From: Ophiothrix spiculata
Lineage: Eukaryota > Echinodermata > Ophiuroidea > Amphilepidida > Ophiotrichidae
Strand: one strand, 5' to 3'
DNA: 26,917 nucleotides
Assembly (NCBI GenBank): GCA_000969725.1
Contig: JXSR01S007594.1
Shown: one piece after another, positions 11,987 through 20,789 of the stretch
Numbering within the stretch: position 1 is the stretch's first letter
Layout: every line of letters starts with the position of its first letter
Program-made: the position numbers and the translations under genes
Notes under the pieces: model-generated
The model's database searches: none
Seen by the model: the letters and a program-made list of their open reading frames with translations, nothing else
Told to the model about the DNA's origin: nothing

Positions 11987-14900
11987 CCCCAGTCCGGTAC
12001 GTGAATACACAAAATAGTATAAATTTCCTGTATAAACTTTTTTTTGATGTTCTCATTCTCATCCTGCATTTCTGATCACATATTTCTCCCTGTCACTTAA
12101 TTTTCCCCTAGCCTTAAACCTGGCATCGCCGCTTACCATGCGTTGCTATCGCTTGCATCGCGCAGTGTCCTTGGATGCGTTTTGTTTACTCACGCACTCG
12201 CCTAGTAACGACTGACGTCATTTTTTTAGCTCAAAAATGGTCTGAAAATACCGTTTTTTTTGCACTTTTTGAAGCAACCAGTTGACGTATTTCTACCAAA
12301 TAAAGTTCATGTCATTTTCCGTGTTTTTCTTTATCTTTCCCATGAATTTGCCTCCGATTAGATCAAAATTCACGAAGCTTATTGTGAACACCGTCACAAA
12401 CCCACAAACACCGCCACAACATTTCGCAAATTATAGTATGATAACGAGTCGGCAGCTTAACAATTAAGCTCGTGCATATATCCCAGGATGGTAATTTTTT
12501 GAATGTAATGAAATGCTATTCTATATTATATCATGCCAAATGTTGCTTGTTAATCCAAACATTGTTTCATGTCATACAAAGTACAAACATCAATGTGGTG
12601 TTTAGATTTTAGATAGATTTGATTTTGATGCTCACTCTGGTTAGCCTGAAAACTGCACAGTTACTATTCATAACCCCACTCAGGTTTTTTATATTCTTCT
12701 TATCATTAATAGTGTCTATTCCATTCCTGTGGTGAGTTAGTGATACCACACCATGCTAATACAGGACCTACTCACCCATCGCCGTGTTATACTTAGAGAA
12801 AGAGTTTTCTCAGATTTGACTCTATGTACTGCATATTCCTGTTAAAAACAAAAAGTACACCTCTCTATGCAAGTTATCAAATTCATTGGTGCAAATATTC
12901 CCTGTCCATGTAAGTTAGTTCTAAATCACTGAGACCCATTTTGAAGTTGAATGTGATCTCTTTTGACAATGCAAACTTAATGAGAATCCATGAGGTTAAC
13001 CAATGTGTAGCAGCCAGGGCATTTTGGACAATATTGACTGCATGCTTGATGCTGTATTTCATAACGGGGTGAAAAACAGAGAACCAGAGCGGTGTCCTTA
13101 CTACTAAAAAATGGACTTCATGCTTGAAGCTTGACTTTTTCTACAAATATCCAATGCACCTTTATATTCATGTTTAAACTCTCTGTCAGCTAGTTCTAGA
13201 TTCAGATGCATGACTACCCCTATGCATCATCTACATTCTGCAATTACTACAGACGTACATTTTTTTAACCTGGGATATCAAGAAGCAGAACTTAACAGCC
13301 TGATCTGTATGGTAGATTTGTACCATCCAAAGAAATTAAAAAGTAGAGGCAGTGCTCGCCACCATCTTGTTGTCGCATATGAAGCAAAGTTATTGTACCT
13401 CTAGATGTGTTTAAAACCAGACCCGTTTGCTTGGTGGATTTTCACTTGATGCACAGAAACCATGTGCATTTCATTTCACAAGCAAACCATGTCCACATAC
13501 ATTCGTATACTGTAAAGGGACTAATTTTAGCTAGGGATTTAATTTCGCTAATTTCGCTAGACTGCAAATTCGCTAAATTAAATCCCTCGCTAAAATTTTA
13601 TTTACCATTGAAACTAATGAAAGATGTTCTAAATTAGTGAAATTAAATCCCAGCCAAATTGCTGATAAATTGAAATTCGCTAAAATTTGTCCTCGCCAAA
13701 TTAAATCCCTTTACAGTATTGCTAAGTTAGCTACGCCAGTTTTCCCGCAATTCTGTTTCGAAGAATCTGAAAGAATGACACACACAGCCGTAAAATGCTG
13801 GAGGTACAATACCTCAACCTCCAAGCCAACATGGCCACCATCCAATAGGATAATACGGTGGACAAATCAAAATGGTGGCGAGCACTGCTTCCCCATACTA
13901 ATTTCTTTGATACCGTGTCCTAAGTCATGACTATTTCATGGTTGTTGCTGGACTTACCTGCATATTTGCTATAAATGGTTGAAATGATTGAAATGCTAGT
14001 TCACAATGTGCAATAATGTGTTTCCTTTGACTGGACACATGTTTGATGTTATCAAAGAATTTCAACAAGTTACAACATAAGAATCATCACTAAATAAAGA
14101 AACTACACATTGCGGATATAAGATAAACATAGCTGTGACACATGGACAACAACTCCTGACATAAACAGTAAATTTGACACAAACAAAAGTGGGTGATTAA
14201 TTATTACGTCTATCTATTTCTGTGAATCTTACTGTCAAAATCCATGTCATTTTATGAGTGATGACACCTATAGGCTATACAAGGGTTGTATGCATGACTG
14301 TAATCATGAATCAAAATCCATGGGGCTGATTGACAAAATATTTCAAAGGGATATCAATTAATGCTAGGTAGAAGAGATGGGAAGAGTACCAAATCCTTGG
14401 AAGAAAGTTTTCACGATCCAAGGCTACATATCTCCCTTCTGTTAGTCATATGTTACCCTGGTTCTATAAATGCGTACATTTATGCCCAACAATCACATTC
14501 CATCACTTTCTAGCTACACAAAACAAACTAAACACTATACTGGTAAATATTTAACAGTGAAACCGATTTCCTGTCTTATTTGTGGCACATACCACAGTGG
14601 CACATTACTGTAGTTGTAGAGAAATAACAGCTAATCTACTTTCCTACTGTCTCCTCAACGTCAAATGGACTATAATCACTTTACTGCTCAACATTCAACA
14701 AACCATAAGTTTGTTTCCTGTGTTTCGTGGCACTTAACCACAGTGGCACCTGACATGCTACATTTTATGGCACTTATTTAAGGTGGAACTTGACATGCTA
14801 GATATTCTAATCACCGTACTGGTGATTCAACAAACCACTGGTTTTCCAGCTGAATGATGCTTGTTTTCCAGCTTTGTGGCACTTACCACAGTGGCACTTG

Positions 14901-17900
14901 ACGTTCTAAATATCTTAATCACTATACTGGTGAACATTCAAGAAACCACCGGTTTCCCAGCTGAATGGTCCTTGCTTTCCAGTTTCGTGGCACTTATCAC
15001 AGTGGCAATTGACATGATAAGATATTCTCATCCCTATACTGGTGAACATTAAAAAAAAACAATGGTTTCAAAACTGTAACAGTTATTGTTTTCCAGTTTT
15101 CTGGAACTTGCCACAATTGCACTTGACATGCTAGATATATATTCTAATCATAATACTGGTGAACATTCAACTGCCGGTGTCCCAGCTGAATGATGCTTGT
15201 TTCCCAACTTTGTGGCACTTACCACAGTGGCACTTGACATACTATAGATTTTGTGGCACTTAATATGGTGTCACTTATGCTGGATATTCTTATCACTATA
15301 ATACTGGTGAACATTCAACAAACCACTGGTTTTCCAGCAGAATGGTGCTTGTTTCCCCGCTTTGTGGCACTTACCACAGTGGCACTTGACATGCTAGACA
15401 CGTCATCATCTAGATCATCACTCCCTGCATCAGAAATAGATGCCATTCTTCCAAGTCTGAAACACAGAAACCGACACAAAATTAATTATATATAGGACTA
15501 GTAAAAAGTGCAGTTGTTTGGTTGATAAATTCAACATCCGAATACGTAATCTACGAAAGTATGTTAAGCACTTGGAAGTTTTAACATGCAAAGTATTTTG
15601 GTATGATGTTGTCTCTAATGGTTTAAGATAAATCCCTATTCATCTCAACAGCTTCACATTCCTGTAAACTGATAGGACACAACATAAAAGGTACTCGTAA
15701 GTCTTGAGATATCAAATTCAGAAGAAAATCATGTTGAAATGGTGTGCCTACCAGTGTTCCTGCTAAGGCTGTATGGCACGCCATTCAATCAATCAATCAA
15801 TCAATGGTACAAGTACTTGCATAATATGCATACCCCATGAAGGACTCTATTCGTACAGGGGACCCACAGCTTTACGTGACTGTCCGAACACGGAGCAAGT
15901 AAAGTTTCTTGCCCAAGGTAACAAGGAGACTAAAACCACCCGGCCCGGGGCTCGAACCCACAATCTCTGCATTACGAGACCCATGCTCTAACCACTCGGC
16001 CACGCTCCCCTCGGCGCAGGAGAAAATAAAAAAGTCCAACAGGTTTTTGAAAGCTCATTCCAAATGGTCACTAAATTGCGGCTGAGGTAACACCAGTGTG
16101 TGGCTTGGTATCGCTGAACACTACATCACTGTGCGGGCGGTCTGGGTTCAATTTCACCGCTAAAATGCGTAAAACAGGGGGTTTTGATGTAGCAAGATTC
16201 AAGGCAATAATTGGCCTTCAGTTAGGGTTAACAAAATGCCAATCAAATATTATATAGGATTTAGAGACCACTCTTGTAAGACTGTTAGGTCTCGCACAAC
16301 TTTCATATTAAAGAAGCAATTGCATTGCAATTGATATCAAATACCTTGCCGAGAAATACTACTTTTAATCTAGACATCCTTGAAAAATGTAATATTTTGT
16401 GAAGGATGAATAAAACAATTTGCCCTATATATGACCACCTTTTTTCCCAAAATGTTGAATCATTTCTCTGGCAAACCAATCACTAATAGTATCTGTATTT
16501 CCTTGACACAGAAACCCAGTCAAAATTACTGGTAATCAAGTTGTCTGCAATGAAACATAGGAGTTGCTTGATTAAACCTGGCAATCAAGCCACGAAGGGG
16601 AATTGGATTTTTTTTTTTGGAAAATGTACCCTGATTCACCTGCTGGACTTCATAAATTCACTGTTTGCTATACCAATACATGGTTTGGGCTCATAAATTT
16701 CAATAAGAAATATGCCAATTCAGATACACAAGCAACTAATTTTACACCACCTTTAAAGTAAATTTTCTCAAAATACACCCAAATTAGGCAGATGGGGCAT
16801 TGACGGGAAGCAAGTTAGTTCAGCGGTACTTCCTTCCCTTTGCACCAATGAGTCCCGGGTTCTATTCCCGGTGCCGGAGCTGTATGCATTTGATTTTCAG
16901 TCCATGCTCGCTTCCACAGGTTCTTTTCTGGTAATTTCAGTCTTCCTCCTGCATCTAACACTGATTTAAAAAGAAAGATCTTGGATCCGATGGAAATAAG
17001 CTTCATTAGAGGCTTTCTTAGGTTATCCTTGGCAATTAGAAGAATCCTTTTTTTCCCCTTTTTTTCTGATATGAAAACTTACCAATTACTACACCAAAAA
17101 AGTACCCAAAACAAAAGGCACATACAAATATGTATACCATGCCAGTATGAAAACAGAGCTCCCCACCCTCCCGACAATCATTGTCATCCTTGCTATGCAA
17201 GTTTTGATTGCATTCACAATCCAATATAAATGGACAAGTTGATCAAGTCATTGAGAGGACACATCCCAAGGTCTACGTTCATGTTATGTTCAATATTCAA
17301 CCATCATGCCGGTTGAATTGTACAACAAACTAACAGTTCAAAATAATGTCACAAGTCCTTTTCCGCAGTCCAATGCAATTTCTTGAAAAAAATGAACAAA
17401 TTACTGGTAATCAAGTTGTCTGGGATAAAACATAGGACCTGAACATCAAAGTTGAATGAATTGTACCAAAAGCAACAGTTAAAGATGTTTTAAATAGGCT
17501 TAGTATTAGGCCTATATGCAGCACATATCCTCTTTAAAAATAATCTGACTGCCTGCCTCCCTCCCTCCATGGCTACCTCCGTCCCTCCGTCCGTCCCTCC
17601 CTCCCTCCCTCCCTCTCACTCCCTTATGAATATAAATACATTTTTAAATTTGGGAAAAGATCCTAATCATATTTTACTTTAAATCGTATGCCATGTGTAC
17701 TATCAAACTGAATGTAAAAGTCATTCATTAATTTTACTTTACATTATAGTGCACTGCACTGACATGAACTTGAAGCACCTTGAGATTAAGAATGTGCCAC
17801 GCCTTGAGTCATTCCGAAAGTTCTTTAAGAAATATACCGAACTATGACAAAATGAAGTAACATAGAAAAGTATGCTCAAAATTTCAGTAGTTACCACAAA

Positions 17901-18661
17901 AAATACCAAAATATATACAGAAAAAACTTTCAGACGATTCAAAATCCAACAGATTTCAGCTGTTCATTGGTGTTCAGTTACTCATTTAAAAACACAAAGT
18001 TTCAGAGAAAAACTGACTGAGGGGGTGTATTCTGTGTAATATACACACGAGTTTCAAAAACAGTGTTTATGTTATCCAAAAGAAACATAACATCCCTTTC
18101 TTTGCTTTAATATTTATATCTTTTGCTTTAAACATCAATGATAGAAAAAATTATTCATCACTTATAAATCTATGGTCATACTTTTTATAGTTTGAAGCAT
18201 TTACTTAAACAATACTGAAACAAAATACTTCCATGTTCAATACGACGGCAATAAAAAATACCTATACCATGCATCTTCTAGACACAGAAATTTGCCCTTG
18301 AAACAACTCAAAATTGTAAATAGTGTTAAAACTGTGTCTTGTAATAGTATTTAAGATCTACATTTGCAGGTCTTCAATTGAAAATAGGCTTCAAATTTAA
18401 CGAAAGTATCAATAAATAAGTGCTTTGTAAAGGCCTAAATGTATACCCTTCCATTTGAAAATTCTCTTCAAATTTAACAAAAGTTTATAAAGGTGTACCT
18501 TGTAATACCATTAAAGACCTTGATTTATGGACCCTCATTTGAAAATAAACTTCAAAGTCTTCATTTACGGATCTCCATATAAAAATAGGCCTCAAATGTA
18601 ATGAAAATATACAAAATTAAGGCCTAAATGCTTACATGCGTGTCCATGATCTGAACTGCAT
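5453..18661 (-). CDS. Partial four-exon gene, N-terminal 113 residues, family not recognised
   Basis: The coding parts are 18636-18661, 15375-15456, 6557-6689 and 5453-5550, read on the minus strand. They sum to 339 bases, exactly 113 codons, with no stop. Intron phases are 2, 0 and 1, and each exon pair agrees in phase. All introns have GT-AG ends and pyrimidine-rich acceptors. Intron sizes are about 3.2, 8.7 and 1.0 kb. The product has a short basic start (residues 1-12), an acidic Ser/Asp stretch (residues 15-33), a low-complexity Ser/Thr/Gly/Leu part (37-80) and a Ser/Pro/Gly part ending acidic (82-113). I see no signal peptide, membrane segment, zinc-binding pattern or known domain. It looks like the disordered N-terminus of an intracellular, possibly nuclear or scaffold, protein, but that is inference. 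Exon 4 ends at a donor, so the gene is truncated by the window or by exons I could not find. Confidence 0.55.
5551..6556 (-). other. Intron 3
   Basis: This 1006-base intron has gtaagt at its 5' end and ttatgatgtag at its 3' end. Part of it (about 5790-6110) is less AT-rich, with a short GC-rich patch near 6025. No repeat or RNA gene was recognised inside. Confidence 0.6.
6557..6689 (-). CDS. Exon 3, Ser/Thr/Gly/Leu-rich segment
   Basis: This 133-base exon follows the acceptor cttatctccacag and ends in TATG before gtaagt. It encodes 44 codons (residues 37-80) plus one base of an Asp codon. It begins SQPNGGSGS, then a Thr/Ala/Val/Leu-rich stretch, then LAAETGDEHPLSNY. There is no stop in the used frame. 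The composition suggests a flexible region without a folded domain. Two partial copies of the exon with their acceptors lie just upstream in the transcript, at 6709-6825 and 6826-6903. This copy is taken as the working one because it alone has an intact frame and a donor. Confidence 0.62.
6709..6825 (-). pseudogene. Partial tandem copy of exon 3 with acceptor, frame broken
   Basis: This unit repeats the first two thirds of exon 3 plus about 20 bases of the preceding intron. The acceptor is kept (cttatttccacag; exon-like start at 6806). It reads SRPNGGPGSVSTAPS and then stops at TAA, because a small insertion shifts the frame relative to exon 3. It has no donor copy. If its acceptor were used it would introduce a premature stop. 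Confidence 0.65.
6826..6903 (-). pseudogene. Second partial tandem copy of exon 3 with acceptor
   Basis: The exon-like start is at 6900 after an AG, but the sequence upstream (agccaaacag) has lost the good pyrimidine tract. It reads SQPNGGSVSVSTEPNLNL, then SRTLTNP, in the same frame as exon 3. It is shorter than the other copy because of an internal deletion. The steps between exon-like starts are 117 bases (6689 to 6806) and 94 bases (6806 to 6900). Confidence 0.6.
6904..7705. other. Part of intron 2, nothing recognised
   Basis: AT-rich sequence next to the exon 3 copies. No clear repeat, exon or RNA gene was seen. Confidence 0.4.
7706..8036. mobile_element. 331-bp inverted-repeat element (MITE) with TTAA at both ends
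   Basis: Terminal inverted repeats TTAAAGGAGGATGG (7706-7719) and CCATGCTCCTTTAA (8023-8036) match at 13 of 14 positions. The interior is very AT-rich without a coding frame. TTAA at both ends would fit a piggyBac-type target site, but TA or longer inverted repeats are equally possible. Confidence 0.5.
8357..8813. mobile_element. 457-bp inverted-repeat element (MITE)
   Basis: Imperfect terminal inverted repeats of about 38 bp lie at 8357-8395 and 8777-8813. Both contain CCCGTCATATC or its near match and AAAGGTAC. There is no coding frame inside. The superfamily is not identified, and no target duplication is clear. Confidence 0.55.
8830..9005. repeat. Degenerate tandem repeat, period about 45
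   Basis: Units beginning GTCGCTC (8830), GTCTCGCTC (8873) and GTCTTGCTC (8919), each followed by ATTTCAAGT or TTCAAGT and a short ATTG-type end, plus a last partial unit at about 8993. Confidence 0.5.
9006..10566. other. Part of intron 2, nothing recognised
   Basis: AT-rich sequence without exon-like or repeat structure that I could support. A small hairpin with arms GTGTAGT and ACTACAC is at 10217-10234. Confidence 0.4.
10567..10740. mobile_element. 174-bp foldback MITE
   Basis: The ends are inverted copies, starting TAATGGTGCATTCATAGTCC and ending with its complement, over about 30 bp (10567-10596 and 10711-10740). The pairing continues inward through GACGTC and GATACGCAGTCTT, so nearly the whole element can fold as one hairpin. 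TA at each outer edge would fit a TA target duplication. Confidence 0.7.
10766..10826 (+). repeat. Possible tRNA-derived SINE remnant
   Basis: A B-box-like GGGTTCAATTCC sits at the end of a stretch of tRNA-like length. The A-box-like part is weak. A similar phrase, GGTCTGGGTTCAAT, occurs near 16139, suggesting a shared old family. The hAT-type element starting at 10870 is inserted shortly downstream. Confidence 0.3.
10862..11008. mobile_element. 131-bp nonautonomous hAT-type element with 8-bp target duplication
   Basis: The element spans 10870-11000. It starts CAGGGGTTCTCAACTAGT and ends ACTAGTTGAGAAGCACTG, inverted copies at 16 of 18 positions. A perfect 8-bp direct repeat CCATAGAC flanks it (10862-10869 and 11001-11008). 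An 8-bp target duplication and CAGNG termini are the established marks of hAT transposons. It has no coding capacity. Confidence 0.8.
11142..11517. repeat. Left copy of a duplication across the assembly gap
   Basis: This stretch and 11568-11930 are the same sequence with about 5 percent differences and a few indels. The left copy contains a GC-rich hairpin (arms CTAGCGGG at 11414-11421 and CCCGCTAG at 11444-11451) that is shortened in the right copy. Confidence 0.8.
11518..11567. other. Assembly gap, 50 N
   Basis: Exactly 50 N. The right copy of the duplicated sequence starts at the first base after the gap. The round number suggests a gap of arbitrary length. Confidence 0.99.
11568..11930. 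repeat. Right copy of the duplication across the gap
   Basis: It aligns to 11142-11517 with scattered substitutions and a shortened GC-rich hairpin, then diverges near 11920. It is either a true tandem duplication or two alleles placed side by side by the assembler. Confidence 0.8.
11956..11990. repeat. C-rich homopolymer tract
   Basis: A run of about 30 C with an A near its end. The exact length is unreliable. A phrase ending CTTAAACCTG just before it recurs near 12113-12122. Confidence 0.85.
11991..13320. other. Part of intron 2, no supported gene
   Basis: About 12110-12225 is richer in CpG than its surroundings and contains TGACGTCA (12213-12220), a CRE-type palindrome. A 61-codon frame at 12282-12467 has no domain and no splice support. 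Nothing else was recognised. Confidence 0.4.
13321..13915. mobile_element. About 595-bp foldback element with a nested MITE
   Basis: Outer arms 13321-13365 and 13872-13914 are inverted copies sharing AAAGAAATTA and GCAGTGCTCGCCACCAT. A second inverted pair, TATTGTACCTCTAG (13391-13404) and CTGGAGGTACAATA (13798-13811), lies inside. The centre is occupied by the MITE at 13507-13719. Open frames here (13210-13404, 13407-13637, 13637-13930) run through repeat sequence and are not taken as genes. Confidence 0.55.
13507..13719. mobile_element. 213-bp MITE with ends ATACTGTAAAGGGA
   Basis: Perfect 14-bp inverted repeats lie at 13507-13520 and 13706-13719. Inside, GGGATTTAATTTCGCTAA-like phrases repeat in both orientations. 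TA next to CTGTAAAGGGA on each side would fit a TA target duplication of a mariner-type family (inference). Confidence 0.65.
13921..14560. other. Part of intron 2, nothing recognised
   Basis: AT-rich, with no exon, RNA gene or clear repeat. Confidence 0.4.
14565..15390. repeat. Tandem array built from the exon 2 end and its donor
   Basis: About eight units, mostly 105-150 bp, share CACTTACCACAGTGGCACTT, then GACATGCTAGATATTCT, then ACTGGTGAACATTCAAC and CCAGCTGAATG. On the minus strand the first phrase is the end of exon 2 plus the donor (CACTGTG, then gtaagtg). Copies with an intact donor include those at 15375 (the real one), 15223 and 14887. Others are damaged, for example GT changed to AT near 14996. 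The array therefore occupies the 5' end of intron 2. Confidence 0.75.
15375..15456 (-). CDS. Exon 2, acidic Ser/Asp-rich segment
   Basis: This 82-base exon follows a strong acceptor (tttctgtgtttcag) and ends at a strong donor (GTG, then gtaagtg). Its first base completes Ile9. The next 27 codons encode residues 10-36: LGRMASIS, then DAGSDDLDDD, then VSSMSSATV. Ser residues next to runs of Asp resemble casein kinase 2 sites (family knowledge, not shown here). It ends in phase 0, matching exon 3. The last 20 or so bases and the donor are repeated about eight times in the adjacent intron (see the array at 14565-15390). Confidence 0.6.
15784..16011 (-). repeat. tRNA-derived SINE with ATTG-repeat tail
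   Basis: Read on the minus strand it starts AGGGGAGCGTGGCCGAGTGG, with an A box at TGGCCGAGTGG and a B box at GGGTTCGAGCC (15947-15960 region). The body contains CCTTGGGCAAGAAACTTTAC and the element ends in five or so ATTG repeats (15784-15806). The order is typical of a SINE. It lies in intron 1 in the same orientation as the gene. A plus-strand frame at 15773-15991 is the shadow of this element. Confidence 0.75.
16522..16562. repeat. Direct repeat, first copy (second at 17395-17435)
   Basis: Both copies share AAATTACTGGTAATCAAGTT, then GTCTG and AAACATAGGA. Around the second copy, further weaker repeats of TTGAATTGTAC and AACAGTT at 17317 and 17452 suggest an older duplicated segment. Confidence 0.5.
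16804..17012 (+). repeat. tRNA-derived SINE (copy 1 of a family seen twice)
   Basis: The head has an A-box-like TTAGTTCAGCGGT and a B-box-like GGGTTCTATTCCC (16857-16869). The body (16910-17012) contains TCTTCCTCCTGCAT and ATAAGCTTCATT, which match the copy at 20790-20895. There is no cloverleaf intact enough for a functional tRNA. Confidence 0.65.
17553..17625. repeat. CCTC/CCGTC microsatellite
   Basis: Repeats of CCTC and CCGTCC in a pyrimidine-rich strand bias over about 70 bases. Confidence 0.85.
18371..18635. repeat. Diverged tandem array next to exon 1 donor
   Basis: Units start near 18371, 18449, 18532 and 18571 and share CATTTGAAAATA, TTCAAATTTAACGAAAGT and, in the first and last, AAGGCCTAAATG. 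The last unit ends directly at the exon 1 donor. Confidence 0.5.
18636..18661 (-). CDS. Exon 1, coding part with start codon
   Basis: Translation starts at 18661-18659 with residues MQFRSWTR and the first two bases of an Ile codon. The donor follows directly (AT, then gtaagc; intron GT at 18635-18634). An in-frame TAG lies 24 bases upstream (18685-18683), so this is the first in-frame ATG after a stop. The -3 base is A. A second ATG in the same exon (ATG-GAC) is out of frame with exon 2. If this start is skipped, Met13 in exon 2 has A at -3 and G at +4 and could serve instead. The exon is short, so it rests mainly on the donor and on the match in phase with exon 2. Confidence 0.5.
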
Positions 18662-19130
18662 TCTGCCTACTGGGATTAGCAGCTAGTCGCTGGCTAGCCT
18701 ATGATCCACTAAGTCCCCTGTGCCTACGCCAACTGGCTAATACCAATGTCAATGGTCCACTATAGTCTTGCTTGTCCTGCTAATTGCTCCACAACAGCTT
18801 CACACACAATAATAGTAAAATATTTATCCACAAGCACAACTTCCACAAACTTGATCAACAATTCTATAAACTTTTCCAACACATCGGTGGCAATATTCAC
18901 TTGAAATCCCTTGATTATTGTTAGTTAATTAACCCATGTTTTGGTCACTGAAATCCTGTAGCCCTTCTTGGCGGACGCTGGTATGAATCACACACTCCAG
19001 CATTGGTGGCTCTGTTGTAGCAATAAATCAGCGGGGTGAATCATGAATTAGTTCTTCCCTATAGATATGCGGCATAGACTTGCTACATTGCATCCTGGCT
19101 GAGTGGCTGGCTCGTTGGATGATCACATGG
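18662..19130 (-). other. Probable 5' untranslated part of exon 1
   Basis: Upstream of the start codon on the minus strand, this stretch is less AT-rich than its surroundings. It has stops in all frames, no repeat family I could recognise, and is continuous with the exon 1 donor, which suits a 5' leader. The transcription start cannot be seen; 19130 is a rough limit. It contains several upstream ATG triplets. Near the far end a CACATG E-box-like hexamer lies at 19124-19129, but a single hexamer is weak evidence for a promoter. An additional noncoding first exon further upstream is also possible. Confidence 0.3.
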
Positions 19131-20789
19131 CCCATAATGCACTGCTATTTAGGTAGTATAGGAACATCCTGTCACATATGACCTTCAAATTCAATTTAAA
19201 TAAATGCATGGCTGATTTATATCTCAAAATCTACATGGGACTTTCCTCTAGTAAGGCACATTTTCATTGATAAAAACTCAACAAGTACCATTTGCAGTCA
19301 AATTCCCCTTCTCCTAACATTCATAAATAGAATTGTTAAAACCAATAACACAATACCTTAAAGAATAAAGGAATGTCAAAGAAACCGAGACAAACTTTTA
19401 AGGAATAGGCCCTACTACATTTCCACCCACTTTTAAACCAACGAACACCATCCGCCAGTCTTTGGTTCAACCAAAGATTAACAATCTACTTTTAGGGAAT
19501 ACAACATTTCCACCCACTTTTAAACCAATGAATACCATCCGCCAGTCTTCGGTTCACCCAAAGATTAACGTATTGACTAATACTAAATTGGTAGTATCAT
19601 CACGATACTGCCTCGTACTATAAACTGACTGCTTGATTGTTATGCTCATAGTTCTGTCTATCTAGACTCAAATAGCAGGGTTACATGTATAAGAATATAA
19701 TTCACATGAGCAATTTCACAAATAGTTAATCAAACTGAAACATCAGAATGGCAATCTCTATCCATAAAACCTAAATTTACTAAATTGATGTACTATTTTA
19801 TACCCATAGCAATAGCTAGGTTTTGATCCATGCTCGCATTGTGCAGTTACTGTCCGTTTTTCCTATACACGGCACACACAACTCGCACAATTAGACCGTG
19901 ACCTCTGCTGACTGCACTGTGTTAAAGGTACAGGGACTTTCCTTTACACGGTCGTAATAACAATTTTATGTACACTAACTCTACCGTAGTCGGCACATCA
20001 ATTCTTCATAATATAATTCCCAATATCCCTGATTTTTATGCAATTCTAAAATAAAATAATGTGCGAACAGGGTATTTTCCTCATGTTGAAACCAGCAGTT
20101 ACAATGCTAAATATTGCAATGGTTTGTCTACGGCGATTTACATCAGTCATCAATTGAGTTGAACAAGGTGACTTTGAGGCGGCGTCACAAGAAAACGATT
20201 TGACCTGTTGACACCGTAGGACCGCCTTTATTGACATATCATCATATTCTAATAGCCTGCCAAATTTGATTGACATATGTAAATTAAAAATATGCGAACC
20301 GCCCATTTAGAAAAAGTACATAAAATATACATGATAACCAAGGTTTTACTTGACTTCAATCACCCATTCTATGAATATTAAAGATGTCAATAAATCAATA
20401 TAACAGATTCGCTGTCTTGTGGAATGTACCATTTTGGAAGGAGGGGACGGCAAACACACGTAAACACGGTCTGGAGTATTTTTGCGTTGGATAATAAAAG
20501 TGAATGGCAAATTTAGAACTTTTTTCGCACCAAATTTAGTTTTAATTAAACGATTTATTCATCTACTAATGTGTATTTTTAAAATTGTTCATTTCCAGGA
20601 AGTGGATCTGCTTACCTATTGGTCAATATAATCTTATTCTTTCGAATATGCACTGATGGAAAGTGGTAAAGTCTACATTTAGAAATCGATTAACTGGGTT
20701 CGTTATTGACTAAACGATGTTTAATTCTCATTAGCTGGTTTAATACTGAAAAGGTCGCGAAAAATTTGCCGTGGAGATAACTGCATGAT
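19131..20789. other. Upstream flank of the gene, no gene supported
   Basis: It probably includes the promoter of the minus-strand gene, but no TATA box or initiator can be singled out. A tandem duplication lies at 19397-19570. A frame at 20046-20306 (minus, 86 codons) has no domain or splice support. Confidence 0.4.
19397..19570. repeat. Two-copy tandem duplication, 87-bp period
   Basis: CATTTCCACCCACTTTTAAA, then CACCATCCGCCAGTCTT, then CCAAAGATTAAC occur at 19418 and again 87 bases later, with few differences. It is a recent duplication without visible function. Confidence 0.8.

Larger units (their letters stand above)
15457..18635 (-). other. Intron 1
   Basis: About 3.2 kb between exons 1 and 2. 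It holds a SINE (15784-16011), another SINE (16804-17012), diverged direct repeats (16522-16562 and 17395-17435), a CCTC-type microsatellite (17553-17625) and an approximately 80-bp array beside the exon 1 donor (18371-18635). The stretch 17640-18370 is AT-rich with nothing recognised. Confidence 0.55.

Noticed and set aside
13407..13930. Two adjacent plus-strand frames that could look like a gene
   Set aside because: Both run through the foldback element and its nested MITE.
15784..15806. Short TCAA repeats considered as a CRISPR-like or independent microsatellite
   Set aside because: They are the tail of the SINE, and there are no spacers.
15773..15991. 72-codon plus-strand frame
   Set aside because: It is the reverse strand of the tRNA-derived SINE.
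15947..16011. Possible functional tRNA gene on the minus strand
   Set aside because: The A and B boxes are good, but the anticodon stem does not pair well and the sequence continues into a SINE body and an ATTG tail.
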